A DNA stretch of 64,000 nt from Hyperoodon ampullatus (Eukaryota; Chordata; Mammalia; Artiodactyla; Ziphiidae): positions 56,919,582 through 56,983,581 of the forward strand of contig OX457068.1 of the NCBI GenBank assembly GCA_949752795.1. The letters run 5' to 3'. Shown piece by piece: positions 10,678 through 23,590 of the stretch. The position numbers and the translations under genes were made by a program. The stretch's first letter is position 1; each line of letters starts with the position of its first letter. The notes below the pieces were generated by a model that had not been told where the DNA came from, did no database searches, and saw nothing but the letters and a program-made list of their open reading frames with translations.

Positions 10678-13020
10678 ATTGTAAAGCAGTTTCTTTGAGA
10701 TGGTAAACAAAGTATATTCTAGGGCTGGACATTTGCCTGGAAAACCCACAGCTACATTACCCTAGTGGCTATGTGTTTGATCTTCCCTACAATCTCTTAG
10801 TCTTCCAAAAGAAAATATTGATTATTTCATTTTGAATGGATCTCTGTCCCAAGTTGTGTATTAATATTTTCCTTAGTCGATGAGGATGTGAGTCTGATGA
10901 ACACAAGCCTGCTGAGTGGGCAGGTAAGCTAGGAAGAAGGAAAACTCAGGGGAATCTTATTCCTGCAAATGATCTTCCAGATACTAAAGAAACCAACAAC
11001 TAAAGATGTACGTCTTACTAAACTTACCTAAAGATAGTACGCTCTCTCAAATCTGCTCCTGCTTGAGGTGCTCCTTTCATCATGGCACATTTACAGGCTA
11101 AATCATAGAGTGCTTGAGTTTAAAAATAAATTCTCAATCATGTGAGTATTAATGGAGAGTCAGGGATATGTTTTATAATAGCTCACTTCCCCCTGTGGAC
11201 AGGTAACCTCATTGATGCTGGCATTTCCATTTGCAATGATTGAATTTATATATTATTTTTAATCATGTTTTAACACACTTTCTCTTGTGTTCCCTCCTTG
11301 AACATCTGCCATTTTGAAAGTCTCTCCTAAAAAAATAAAATAAAATGAAATAGAATATCAGACCTAGAAGTTATGCTAAACGTGACCTAATCATTCTTTA
11401 TTGCTACTTTTGTTTAACAGATTAAGATATTAAGGGCTGAAAAGCCACCTGGCCATGCAAAGTCCCATGGCCAAATAGAGCAGAGGTGAAACTAAAAGTC
11501 AGAATTCCAGGCCAAGTGCTCCAGCTTTCAAGACAAACTGGAGCTGCTTACAGCTTGTCACTCAGTTTAATTCAGCTTACTGTGCCCTTCTAGTCACTCT
11601 TACTCCAAATAAATTCTATTCCACCTTTTCAATCAATATTTAATATTTATAATTATATGCCAGACAAGGGAGTCATACCAGTGGACTAGTAGGCATGATC
11701 CCTGTTCCACAATTAGTAAGATTTCACTTTCTGTGTCCTCTATGAAGATCAAAGAGCAGATTCCATGCTTTCCTGAGACACTCAGGTTCATGCAGCCACC
11801 CCCATTCACCTTGTTTCTTGCTGTTTTTCCATCACTAGAAGGCCCACCTCTTGCCTAACCTGCTCAGACACTAACTCAACCTCTTTCTGTCATTTATACA
11901 ACCGTCCATTGATGGCAGTTGCTTGCAGATTCTTTTGCTCAAGGTATTTCAGTATGGAAAAATGAAAAGCATGGAAGAGTGCCTTGAGCAATAGTGGCTG
12001 CTGTTAACGTGCTTTGGCAGTTTGTCAAGATTTAGCCACCTGCCTGGAAGAAGTTTTACTCACCAGCAAATTCTCCTCTCTGGCACCTCCCTGCCTCCCT
12101 TCTTCAAAACTCACACACTCATCAACAGTGGATCCTTTCTGTATTTATTCATTATGATCCTCATGGAAGTCAAAGGTGTTTGATTCAAAAAACTACTATG
12201 GCAGAAAAATAGGCTTTTTTTAAATCTCCAATTTATTTTCTTCCAGATGACTGCTTTCCAGTGTTCCTTCAAACTCAGCATCATCCGTTGCCAGAGCACC
12301 TGATGGTTACATAAGGACAAATCCAAGTGCAAACAGACTCAGCTTTTCTAATTCTCCTGTTTCCCAGTGGAGGCAAAAAAATAAAAAATAAATAAAACTA
12401 AAACCACACTGATGAAAAATAATTAAACTAAATCTCAAGATACTGGAAAGAAATAATTTTGAATGATGCTGAAAAATCCTCCCGTCTTGCCAAACCCCAT
12501 GCAAGCATTTTGTTTATTTCTTTGAAAAAATTACAGAGGAGAAGTCTCTTTGTAAAGTTGTAGATATTTGGAGGAAACTGTATGAAATTCAAAGGAAAAG
12601 GAAGATGTAGTTTGAACACCGCAACTCTTGGGTTTTATTAAGAGGGAGGTAAACAATGGAGTCCAGGGTCGAAGAGAAGTGAAAGTAAACATTTTAGAGT
12701 TGGACCATTCTGTGACTCTGGAAAATTAATTTGCACTGCATAGAACACAACAAACGCTCTATGCCACCGTCTCTGTACTTCGAGAATCAGTTCATTAGTA
12801 CCGCCGTAAAAGCTGTACCAGCTCCTCACTGGGTCATCTACGCACTTATACTCATGGCCACGGTCTCACTGAGACTAATTTCACAGAGATACGAAAGAGG
12901 AACAATAAGAAAGGTATAGTCTGAAAAGTAAGTTTTGTGGCTTATGCCAGGAATCTAAGAAGGCAAGGGTGACATTGGAAATCGGACCAGAAAAGTGAAG
13001 AAAATAATATTTTGCTTCCT
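10678..13020. other. Mostly unclassified non-coding DNA
   Basis: No gene seen. Weak MIR-like antisense sequence lies at about 11,360-11,520 ('taacagattaagatattaag' then 'agcagaggtgaaactaaaag') and a weak L2 3'-end-like stretch at about 11,635-11,710. The remainder is unassigned. Confidence 0.5.
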
Positions 13021-13035
13021 TGAATGTTTACTTTT

Positions 13036-13239
13036 TGTGTGTGTGTGTGTGCTATGTGGGCCTCTCACTGTTGTGGCCTCTTCCGTTGTGGAGCACAGGC
13101 TCCAGACGCGCAGGCTCAGCGGCCATGGGTCACGGGCCCAGCTGCTCCGCAGCATGTGGGATCCTCCCGGACCGGGGCACGAACCCCTGTTGCCTGCATT
13201 GGCAGGCAGACTCTCAACCACTGCGCCACCAGGGAAGCC
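13036..13239 (-). mobile_element. CHR-type SINE with a (GT)n tail
   Basis: Reverse-strand copy bounded by a perfect 15-bp duplication, tgaatgtttactttt (13,021-13,035 and 13,240-13,254). The usual T tract at the tail has been replaced by about 17 bp of gt repeats (13,036-13,052) before gctatgtgggcctctcac. Carries the gagg diagnostic form (atcctcccgg in this orientation). Confidence 0.96.
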
Positions 13240-13599
13240 TGAATGTTTACTTTTAATGGTAATTTTTACCTTGAGATTGTAAATTCCTTGAGAGGAAGGA
13301 GTACACAATGTGCCCATTTCATAATTCGCAGGTAAGAAGATTGACAACTTCCATGCCCAATACCTGGATGGTGGATCACATTTTTCAGTGTCACAAACAA
13401 AAGGGCAGAAGTAGAAGAAAGCAAATGGATCCAAGAAGAAAACTCCCTTGTTCTACAGGAGAAACCTGACCTCCATTCACAAGTTTGGGTTTGTGGCAAA
13501 GCAAGGACAGATACATTATTCTGAGCTTCATGCTTGTCCAGTGCTAGTTTGACTCTTTTCTCTGCTGAGGGGCTATGCTTGACACTACTGAAGCCACAT

Positions 13600-13990
13600 G
13601 CTGAATTTTACTAGACAGTCTGCTACTGAACATGTTTCCCTTTCTGTCCCTGCTTTTCCAAATCCTATTCATCTTTTAAAATCCAGAAGAAATCCCATGT
13701 CCTTCCTCAGTAATTCTACCATCCAAGCTCTCCATTCCAGCCATTCTTCACCTAAAGCTAGAGATTGTTTGTGCCTCCCTAATAGTTACTGTGGCTGCAG
13801 ATATCCCCATTTACCCACGGCTGGTGCCACTTCCCTTACATTTTCCTTTTCTCTGACTTTTTGTCTTTGCCTGGGGGTCCCTCCTTACTCTTGCTGTGAT
13901 TGGAAAACATTTTTAAATATTAGGAAAGCATCGTCTTTTATTTGTCTTCCTTATTGCCTCTTTTCCCTTCCCTTCATTGAACTACTTCTC
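13600..13990 (+). mobile_element. Possible L2 LINE fragment
   Basis: A C/T-rich segment with 'cttttaaaatccagaagaaa' and 'tgtccttcctcagtaattct' resembles the sense strand of the L2 region before its 3' end. A 131-codon frame runs through it without protein similarity that I recognise. Weak assignment. Confidence 0.4.
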
Positions 13991-14764
13991 TGATTCTGTT
14001 GTTACCATCCTCATGGTGGAAGGATGGAGTAGCCTACAGGTATTTCTAATTTTTTTTTTCTCCAAAGGTTAAATTTTTCAGAGAAGGTAGAATGTTTTCA
14101 AAGATCAAGTGAAAAAGGTGAAGGAAGCACTAAGAAGAAATGTGAAAACAGAATGTGGGGAAAGAAAGTTCTGGAAATTCCACAGCAAGGAGGCTCTGGT
14201 CCTTAAATCTGGACAGCATTGCTGGTTAATGGCAAGATCCTCCAACTGGAATGGCAGCAGAGTTGGTGAGTTCTGGGCACAGGGTTCTCAGGCTTAATCA
14301 AAATTCCCAAGTCCCAAGTATGAGTCTGAGACAGCATAGAGCCTGGGAGCCTGAAGAGGTCATGTACCCAGGAATTATGGACGCCTCAGAGGTAACCTAT
14401 ATAGATAGATGATGGGGTGTCAGCATCTTCCCAAATCTTCAGCCCATACATAACATCCTAGAATCCTGTATCACCTTAGGGAAATTCCAAGAACAACTAA
14501 ACTAAACTTCCAAACACTTCGTAGGATGGGAAATCATATTTAGAAATAAAATTGAGTTACAGATAAATAAGGAAAAGGTATTTCCTACACACCTGAGATG
14601 AAACTCTAAAATTCATCCCGCTACCTCATCTTGCTAGGTTTAGAATCAATTCAGACTTGTAGGGGCTAAACTAACTGTGTTGGATGATTAGGAAAAAAAA
14701 GGGAGGTTGGAAGGAAGTAACATCCTCTTAACAAGGCCTTTCTTAGCAGGTGTATTCTGGTCTC

Positions 14765-14995
14765 AACACTGCTTCTCAGCAGCATTCTTGAGCCTCATCC
14801 CTTTGGAGAACGTGTTACCACCTCATCGCCTATGAAGCTTTGTGGTCTTGGGCAGTGCCCCAGTTTTCTCATCTGTACACAAGAGACAATAATTGTCCTT
14901 ACTTTTTAGGAAGATTAAATTAATTAATGCATGCAAATTACCTGAAACATTACTTGTCACATAGTATATGAACAATAAATATGAGTTATTTTTAT
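14765..14995 (+). repeat. MIR SINE
   Basis: The classical MIR order is visible: 'tttgtggtcttgggcagtgc', 'cagttttctcatctgtacac', 'gaagattaaattaattaatg' and 'catagtatatgaacaataaa', corresponding to core and 3' region. Confidence 0.65.
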
Positions 14996-17900
14996 ATGAA
15001 TGTGTTATCCTCTCAATTCTCTCCTTTGCTAGATTGGAATGACATGACTGATCTTGTTCTTTGAAATGAAAATGATTATGCATAGATATTGACTTTGTTT
15101 CTAAGATCTAAGCTACAACATGAAAACGGACACTGAGGGGAGAGGAGTTGTGTATAGAAGTAGAAAGGGAAAGAGCCTTTTCTTCTGTGTCTTCCTTGCC
15201 TTCACATAAGAAGCTAAAAGAAAAAAAAAGGCAAACAAATCTTAAAAATTCTTAAAAGAAGTATGCAATCCCTTCAGGGATAAAAGGAGAGAAAAATTGT
15301 GAGACCAATCCTGGAGGACAGCTAGAATAGAAACCCATCCTTTCCTTGGAGGACATAAATGAAAAACAACTTCACAACCAGGAGCCAGTCAGGCCAAGCC
15401 ACGCCCTCAGGAATTAATATAGACCAGTAGCCAACATTTCTCAGGACTCCTCACCACCATGCTCTTACACCTCCCCTCTGGGCCTCAGCACTTACTTCTA
15501 TATACACGCCTGCAGGCCCTGCCCTGCTGAATTGCTGAGTGAAAATGACAGGGGCCCTGAGGACTTGGAGCTAAGATAACTCCCCTTCCAACACAGTAGC
15601 TGAGACCCACTCCTGGAGATGCAAATTTAAATTCCGAATGCATTATGCCATAGAAACATTGTTAAGCTTTGCATTTAGTTTCCATAGTGTTATTAGGACA
15701 TTACTGTAGTTCAGCTACATTATGACTTAAATAGGCTTTTGTGAGTGGATTGGGAACTAAAACACCATGTCTAAAACACTTTTCTGTGGGAAAAATGCCT
15801 CCCAACTTCAAAAATGGACTTGTAAATCAAACTTCTTTTCAATATATGGGAAGGAGACTATTGACAATAGTGTGTGTTACATTTTTATTTGAATGTGTCT
15901 TATATTACAAACTCAACCTAAAATACTAAAAGGCAGATTTCTCTAGAGTTTCCTTATAACACGCAAACTATACACATATCCAACATAGTATTTTTTACAT
16001 AGATGTTCAATTAATATTGGTTGAAACTGACTTCTTAGGCCCGCCAGAGCTGGCTTTTCTCAGCAACTGCTCTGTGCATCACCAAAGCAAATTTATTGTT
16101 AACTAATTTGTTTTGATTGAAGTTTCTTTTTCCCAAAAGTTATGCTCTGTATTTCTAATACCCAAATGGAAACAAACAAATGAACACAAAAAGACTGTGT
16201 ACCATATTTGGAACTACTTGCTTACATCAAAACAAATGTCACATGCAGCATCAAGTGTGTAATCTGAGCACTGGCTGGTATAAGAGACCACTAGGAATTA
16301 CCTCTAATGATATTTCATTTTCCTGTTCTTTTTCACAAGAGCAAAATCATCATGGAGGTCACTTTAGACAAACCTGTTTGTTTTTCCCTGTTCAGTGTTT
16401 GTCTGCACGATTGAGACCCAACTTCACCTCATTTCTTCTGCTCAACACCACCTCTCCCCCTCAAGCTTCCCTTCCTCCTCTTCCTTTCTTTATTCTTTTC
16501 CCCCTTTGAAAACTCTAATGACTAGAATACACCAAAGTGTCAACATTTGCAATTCTGGTGCTTCATTTAAGCAATAAAAATAATAATTAAAAGGGTAAAA
16601 CCTTAGAGAGATTTCTTCATTTTATATGGTTTGCCAGCGATGATACACACTCAGAAAAGCCAGTAAAAGAATTAATTAGAAACAGCCAAAGCTCGACAAG
16701 CTCTGCAAGTTAATGAAGCAGAGAGGAAAATGTCATCTCTGAGACCCAGAGCTGCACTGGCTTGGATAATATCCACTCCTGCCTTACTCTCCTAACTAAA
16801 CCTCTTTTAATCTCTCCTTGAGAAATCAATGCTAATGACATGGATTTACCAAGAAATGACAGCAGCATAATACACCGAGAACTGCTCCTGTTTAATGTAC
16901 CTTAGTTCTGATGGGAACACTCAGAGTTTCATTCTGACAGCAAGTTGTTGTTTTGCAGGCTCCTTATGGGACTCAAAATAATGGAAGAGCTTCATTATAT
17001 TTTATTTTGAGTCTTTTCATTGTGAGTTTGTTTTTGATATTGCTCCCTTTATCCCTCTTTCCAAAGCAGATTTCTTTTCTCTGGCCATAAGATTCCCACC
17101 CCTGCCATGCCCATCCACATTCTACATACCAATCTTATTTCCTCTATCCTTTTTCAGAATGGTTCTCTTATGGCCGCAGGTGGCATTGTTGTATGCACAG
17201 TTTTTTCCCCATGTCTCCGGTACAAAAGGTAATTTATGTACATACATCTACTTATTTGTGTTTCTATTTAATTTGACTATTTGTGTGGTTGCTGTGGTCA
17301 ACACAGTATATTTCAATAATATGTTTAGAATGCACAATTCACATACATGTAAGAAATATCATTTTATTATTAAAAAATAAATGCAATATTCATACTATAT
17401 AACAGTTCTGTTCCTAAGCATATTGTAGTAACAGAGATACATTCCACAGGGTATTTATTGCACCTGTAAAGATTTAGAGTCATAAAGGAGTGAATGTGTC
17501 TGTTTGCCCACTTACTATATCTGGTAGTGACCTTGGGAAGGAAATTCAATTCTTCTGAAGTTTTTTATTTTTTATTTTTTTACTCTGTAAAGAGATGTAA
17601 ATAAAGTATCTATCATATATTTCCCTGTCTGTAAGAAGTAAAGAGGAAATGTAAAGTGCCTGGCACATATGTGGTCCCCAATAACCCTGCTCCCTTCTTT
17701 GTTTCCTTCTCTGTCTAATTTCTTCCTTTGGAGTTATCAAAATATATTGTACCTCATTTTTGCATGAGAGTCCATCAGTCTTTTAAACACAGCCACTGTG
17801 GTCACAAAGGCTTTTTTCTTTGGGATAAACATCTCAGTAGAACTGTCAAGCCTCCCTCAAATGACAGAGATAATTTTAAGCTCCCCAACTGAAAAATGAG

Positions 17901-18590
17901 ACCTGTATAGATAGATTAATTAGTGTAAAATACAGTGTTTATTTCTATGGCCTTTCTAAAGATATTGTTAGGAGTAGGTTCAGCTTTGTGGGACCTAAAG
18001 CTTACACAATTCTCTTTTAATACAAAGGACACACAAATGGATACAAAGACATGGAGGAGTCATGAAGCTCAAGTTTCATTTTGTTTCACAGAAAAGGACA
18101 AATAACAAGATTCCTCTCACATACACACCACATCCTACCACCTAACAAGGGTCATTTGGGGAAGCCCTAAAACTTAGTTTCACTTTGGAGTCTGATGAGG
18201 AGGGAAGAAGAGGCAGGGGTGTTCCTAAATGTACTGAGATAAAATTTCTGCTTTGTAAATAGGAATCAGTTTGGTTATAGAAAACAAAAAAAAAAGTAAA
18301 GCAGAAAACTCCATTTCTAGAACAACTGAAATATGTGACTACATAAACAGAGATTCATGACTGCATAAATAATTTCAGATAGGATGGTACTGATGGAAAA
18401 CCTCTAGAGAAACTGTGAGTTTGGGGGAATGTGACTTTAGATACTGTGATCAGAAAGATGAACGTTGAGGCTGTTAAAGTGTGAGAAGAGTTGACAATGC
18501 CAAGAGGCAGGAAAAGGGAAGACCCAGCAGAGGAAACATCTAGCACAGAGCCTGGTAGCCTGGAAGCCTGGAAAAACTCTGGAATATGAA
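14996..18590. other. Unclassified non-coding DNA
   Basis: No gene or confident repeat. 15,300-15,620 is higher in GC than its surroundings and unassigned. 16,400-16,510 is pyrimidine-rich. 16,600-16,960 is a block with no recognisable repeat and several short AT-rich homeodomain-like cores (see findings). Confidence 0.55.
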
Positions 18591-18623
18591 AAGAAAAAAA
18601 CAAACAAAAAACAAACAAAAAAG
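18591..18623. repeat. (CAAA)n-like simple repeat
   Basis: An A-rich tract with caaa interruptions (caaacaaaaaacaaacaaaa). Simple sequence; possibly the tail of an unrecognised old retroelement. Confidence 0.75.
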
Positions 18624-19299
18624 ACTAATGGTATCAGATTAATTTGGAAGGACTGTGTCTCACTTATTTATCAAAATTAAAATTACAACATAAGTATCAT
18701 AAGGCAAACATGTCCTTTGTTATATTCACTCTTTCATTTAATCCACTAGAGTCCAATATATGTACTGTTAGCCTTTCTATCAGAAAGTAAGAAAAACTGG
18801 TAGTAGATTTCAGAATCATGTACACAGTTTTATTCATAGTGAATACAATGATCACCTAAAGCTTACAAACTCTTAAACTCTAAGCTAATTGATTATCCCA
18901 ATAGATAATTTAAATAAACTCACTGATAATAGTTGTAATATTTTTCAATATTCCTCACAAAATTGGAACCTAGGAATTGTTGGTGGGTATCAGTGTTGCT
19001 TAGTTTCTCTCTGACTCTCAGCCTTTTAGTAGCACATCCCTCCATAGGTCATGTAGCCTTAAATTCAAAGTTCAAATGCCAGAGTTCCTTTAGGATCTTG
19101 CACAAGGCTGGGTCCTCTTTAAAATACACTTGTAGTTAACTTGTATCAGCCAAATTTGGAATCTGGGGTTCGATTCCTCTCCTAGAACATCAAAAGGGGA
19201 GGGCAGATGAGTTGCAAGGATGGATATTGGTTTTACTCTGGAAAAATTTAAAGAGCTCAGCAGGCAGCAGCATAAACATCATGTTGCAGAGATCCTTTG

Positions 19300-19637
19300 C
19301 TGTTTACAAGTCTCATGCTTCCTTTGTATGTTATTATGTTGTTGTTACTTAGCAGTTATCTAGCCAAGGACTTTATTTCCCAATGCCCCCACTTCCACTT
19401 CCTGGATTGAGAAAGGGTTGAGTGGTCTTCATCAATAAAGTGTGAGCATAGGTGACATCACTTATGAAGCAATTTAAATAGCCAATATATTTTCTCTGCC
19501 CCAATGTATTGCATAATGGAGCCACACTGGATAGTTACATGAGAAAGTAGTAAATGTATATTGTTTTAAGCTGCTAAAATTCTGGGGTTTGCTTGTTATA
19601 GCATCTTGTATTAACCAACTAATACATGGGATGTTCA
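19300..19637 (+). mobile_element. MaLR/MLT1-type LTR fragment
   Basis: The 3' part is characteristic: 'tatattgttttaagctgcta', 'attctggggtttgcttgtta' and an end near 'caactaataca'. Upstream, 'cccccacttccacttcctgg' matches the middle of MLT1-like LTRs. The 5' end is unclear. No internal retroviral sequence adjoins it. Confidence 0.55.
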
Positions 19638-19804
19638 AAATTCTTGAGCTATAGCAAACTGAGTTAATTATGTATCCTACTGCAGGGGTGAAATTAAATT
19701 TAAGGGTTTTGTTTTGCTTGGTCTTTGTTTTATCTTCTTGCATGAAAGAAGATCTTCTGGAGACAGCTAAAAGTAGTTCTCCTGAAAGGTAGGTGTGGAG
19801 TTTA

Positions 19805-20318
19805 TTGAAATTGTAGCAGAACAAACTTGATTCCATATTGATTCTATTCCTTTAGTTGTAACCTTTGTACTCTGTTCCTGTGCTTAAGCATTCTGGCTCT
19901 GCACCTTTTGTAAAAGAATGTTTCCTGTAGCCTGAAATATATGAGGTAGCCCATTCTCAAGGCTCTAGCCTTTAAACTTTTTCCTATTCATGTAGAGATA
20001 AAAAGTTTCAGGACAAAGAATAAAATTTGTCTTTTTGGAAGTTTATAAAAACTTTGTTACCAGACCTACACAGACAACTACAAGAACAAAGGATTCCAGC
20101 AGGAAGACGTTTGCAACAACGAGCCATACCCCCTCCCCATTTAGTTTAAAAGAAGCCGGAATTCTAACTCTGGTAAGATGGTTCTTTGGGACACTAGTTG
20201 AGCATCTTCTCAGTCTGCTGGTTTTCTGAGTAAAGTTGCTATTTCTTGCTCCAACAACTTGTCTCTCGATTTATCAGTCTGTCATTCTGCAAGCAGTATG
20301 AGCTTGGATTCGGTAACA
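19805..20318 (+). mobile_element. ERV1-type solo LTR
   Basis: Endogenous retroviral long terminal repeat. The 3' portion has the typical gammaretroviral-like order: 'catttagtttaaaagaagcc', 'aagatggttctttgggacac', an agtaaa polyadenylation-like signal in 'tgagtaaagttgctatttct', then a U5-like 'acttgtctctcgatttatca' ending 'gcttggattcggtaaca'. No primer-binding site or gag-like sequence follows, so this is a solo LTR. The 5' boundary is approximate and no clear target duplication was found. It lies directly after the MaLR LTR fragment. Confidence 0.65.
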
Positions 20319-20910
20319 ATGATTTTAGAAGATATTCTTAGAGAAGTAAATTATCCCAAATTCAAATTCATTCATCCTATAGGACAAGAGAGTGCATCAC
20401 AGTACAAGGAGTGTAGGAGAAAAGGATGACAATTCTGGGTCTGTGATGTGGTTGACAGTAGACCTGAAGTGAATTGGGTCTTTTGGGCCTGGCTATGCCC
20501 TGGAAGATACAGAAATGAAAATATGAACTATCTAAAGAAAAGATTAGAACTCCCTAATTGCTGAAGCCAATGCAGAGCATTTGGTTGAGTTTAGCATGAG
20601 TAGGACTGTCCTCCCTGCAAAGCCATGCCAGCCTTTATGGGATATCAGCAGTGGCCCAGCACAAGCAGGCAGATTGTGTGTTATCAATTTTTAGCAGCAA
20701 TACCATGTCACAACAAGAAATTCTGGCAATAGTGGACTGATCAGATCCCAACTATTTTCCAATTATAAACTGAAAACTGAACACAGCCCCCTTTTAGGAC
20801 TACGTGTTGCCCTGGGTGTTGTTCAATAGTCAAGAGGGAGACACTGGGTGTTCTGTCAGTAAAGTAGTTGGGGAATTGAGCCACCCACATATATCTCTTT
20901 TATAAATAAA

Positions 20911-20959
20911 ATGTTGGAAAAATCTTTAAGATTATATATATTGGAAGATTTTTCAACAT
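20911..20959. repeat. Inverted repeat / hairpin
   Basis: Arms 'atgttggaaaaatctt' (20,911-20,926) and 'aagatttttcaacat' (20,945-20,959) are reverse complements with one extra base in the left arm, separated by an AT-rich 18-bp loop. Confidence 0.85.
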
Positions 20960-20984
20960 GTAATATTCCTAATATTTGTATAAG

Positions 20985-21210
20985 TTCTTATAATTTATAA
21001 AGGATTTTCACAAGCTTTATTTTATTTGACTTTCTTAGCAACTCAATAAGGTAGATATTATCACCTCAATTTTATTGATAAGAAAACTGTGGTTCATGGA
21101 GTTAAAGCAACTTGCTGAAGATTACACTAATATTAAGTGGTGAAGGCACAGTTCAAATACTGGATTTTATCTAACCTGCAATCTTAAACTTTTACTGCAA
21201 AACTGTGATA
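20985..21210 (-). repeat. MIR SINE
   Basis: The antisense MIR sequence is clear: 'tttgactttcttagcaactc', 'aataaggtagatattatcac', 'attgataagaaaactgtggt', 'taaagcaacttgctgaagat' and 'taagtggtgaaggcacagtt'. Confidence 0.7.
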
Positions 21211-22803
21211 TAACCAACTGTAATCTAGATAAATAATGTATCAAAATTTGCTCTTAAGTCTTTTGGCTGCTGCCTTATAGCTGTCTCTGTGGTTTCTTTT
21301 TTCCATAATCTCCGTTGATTCCTTGCAAAGAAGAGGCTACAGACAACTTCACTCTTCTTTCCTGCTTCATTTATTCCTTTCCAAAATCTGGCTGACATCG
21401 AACAGCACTGATTTAAAAGTTTTAAGGAAAATGAAAAGTGGCTTCTACATACACTCATACACCCAGAGACACTTGATTTAATACAAAATAAGTTCATTGT
21501 TTGAATTTTACATTAATAAATGATTGACAATTTTGTACCCTTGAATAAATTCAAAAGAAACACCACCTAAATACTCATGTACAGCTTATATTATGATAGA
21601 TTCAGATAATGTTCACAGAGCTGAGCATAGTGGCAGAGGGGAGAGAAAGCAAAAATAATTTGTTTTATGACACATAGTTTCTTTGTACCCCTTCCTGAAG
21701 GCAGAAAATAAACACTCACAGGAGGTTTGTGCCATTGGACCCTGAAAACTCAACACTACTTTGCATTATTTAAGTTTCCTTCTTCAGTGGCTTAGCCACT
21801 ACCCCTCCATTCTGATATTTTCCTCACAGGGATTACTTTCTATTTTCTTCACAAACTAAATAGCTAAATATTATGTATTTTCCCATGTGACATGGGTGAC
21901 CCAAGCTCTGGGTGAGAGAACCAGAACATATACAGAAAAGCCAGATTTCAACTATGCCAAAGGGCCAATGGGGATATTTTTCTGCATATTGAAAAAAAAA
22001 AGAAACTTTTATTCCATAACAGCATCAGAGCATTGTCCCTATGCACTAATTTTCTCAAATAGTGACCCTTTGGGAAATGATGGTCATGAAACTAATTTAC
22101 AAAAGCATGAGATAAATATTAAAATAGAAATCCTGAAAGTTTTAGCCTCCTGCAGGTTCTAAGAAACTTGGAGTAAATATTTACCTTGACTTTTCTGCCA
22201 TGGCATTACTTTGTGTATCTCACCATGAAGAAAATGACTTTTTTCCAGTTATTCTCAATAGCATTTCTCTCAGGGTGACCTTTTCTCTTTCACACTCTAA
22301 TGTTATATTGAAATGCTGTGAGTGTGCTCACATACTGTTGTGAATTCAAAAGGGTACTTATGCCAAAAAACAAAAGACATTTCTTTCCCTATGGCTTCCA
22401 CCACCCTTACTTGGCTAGCTGATAAATTGGTTATTTATGAAGGCTTTAACATGAGAAAAATAAAAATGTGGAGATTTGTGTGATGGGGATTGGGGAGAAG
22501 TCTTGGTTTAATATAATGAATATTTTCATCTGAGTCTATAGGACAACAACCCCATCAACTGCAGAGTGAAAAGTCCAAGTTTGTCCGACTGTTTTGTCTG
22601 TGTCTGTAAGTTGCCAGACACAGAGGTTAATGGATTTTTCACACTGAATTGATTGGTTGTCTTGAAGTTAGGGGCAGCAGTGTACTGTCTTTGGATATTT
22701 GATCATCTTGTTCATATATTCATCTTTTACACCTCTGCCCAGAAATGTGTAGGATTGTGGGTCTACTGTGTATTTGTTTATGTGAACAACATTTCATCTG
22801 GGT
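21211..22803. other. Unclassified non-coding DNA
   Basis: No gene or confident repeat. Short frames here (for example a 91-codon frame at 21,887-22,162) show no recognisable protein similarity. Confidence 0.55.
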
Positions 22804-22824
22804 TGTGTGTGTGTGTGTGTGTGT
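22804..22824. repeat. (TG)n microsatellite
   Basis: An uninterrupted run of about ten tg units read directly from the sequence. It may have arisen independently of any SINE, since no SINE body adjoins it. Confidence 0.95.
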
Positions 22825-23129
22825 TTTCCTTTCTGTTGACTTTTTCACTTTGTTCCTTATACTCCATGGTTCCTTAAGCTGAGTTCCCCATGGAAATGAC
22901 TTATTGAGGTGGTTCAAAGAAATGATCACTTTCTAACTAAATGAAGCATGTAACAACACTGCTTCTCTATTTAAGCCAGTCAGTTATTAGAATATAATTT
23001 ATCCAAATATGCATCTCTCTCTTTTCTGCAGAGAGAAAAGGAAATTTCTCGAGAAGAAGTTAATTCTCTTCAGATAACCCCTTCTTCAATCATGCACACT
23101 TTTTAGCTTCTTATCTTATAGGTACCTAC

Positions 23130-23590
23130 TGTTAAGAACCAAACTTGGGTCCACTTGCCCAAGTGCAGTAAAACCAATCTACTGACACAGGGTTGTGGTG
23201 AAGGAAAGTTCAGCATTTATTGCAGGGTGCCAAGTAAGGAGTCCAGGCAACTAGTGCTTAAAAGGCCCAAACTCCCCGAAGGCTTTCAAGGAAATGTTTT
23301 AAAGTGAGGGTAAAGGAGGGGGTTTGTGGGATGTGTGATCAGCTCATGGATATGCTTCTGATCAGTTGGTGGTAAGGTAATTGGGACTCAACATCATCAA
23401 GCATCTGGTTCCAGTTGGTCTGGGGTCTACATGCTTGTGGGCAGCATACAGTTAACTTCTTCCATCTGTAGGGTTTTCAGTACCTGCAAAACAGCTCAAA
23501 GGACATGGTTCAGAATATTATCTATAGCACTTGAGGAGGAAATAAAGGTCCTTGACTTTGTTTAATGACTGTTTTCCTTTCTTTCTGCAT
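23130..23590 (-). mobile_element. Solo LTR of an endogenous retrovirus, antisense
   Basis: On the plus strand it begins 'tgttaagaaccaaacttggg' (reverse of an LTR 3' end ...cttaaca). A reversed polyadenylation signal (tttatt, 23,216-23,221) lies in 'cagcatttattgcagggtgc'. 'aaactccccgaaggctttca' is another motif of this antisense ERV1-like LTR pattern. The far end (LTR 5' terminus) is uncertain. No internal retroviral sequence was seen on either side. Confidence 0.55.

Noticed and set aside
12955..13434. A 159-codon minus-strand frame
   Set aside because: Its middle section is the SINE at 13,036-13,239; the flanks have no recognisable similarity.
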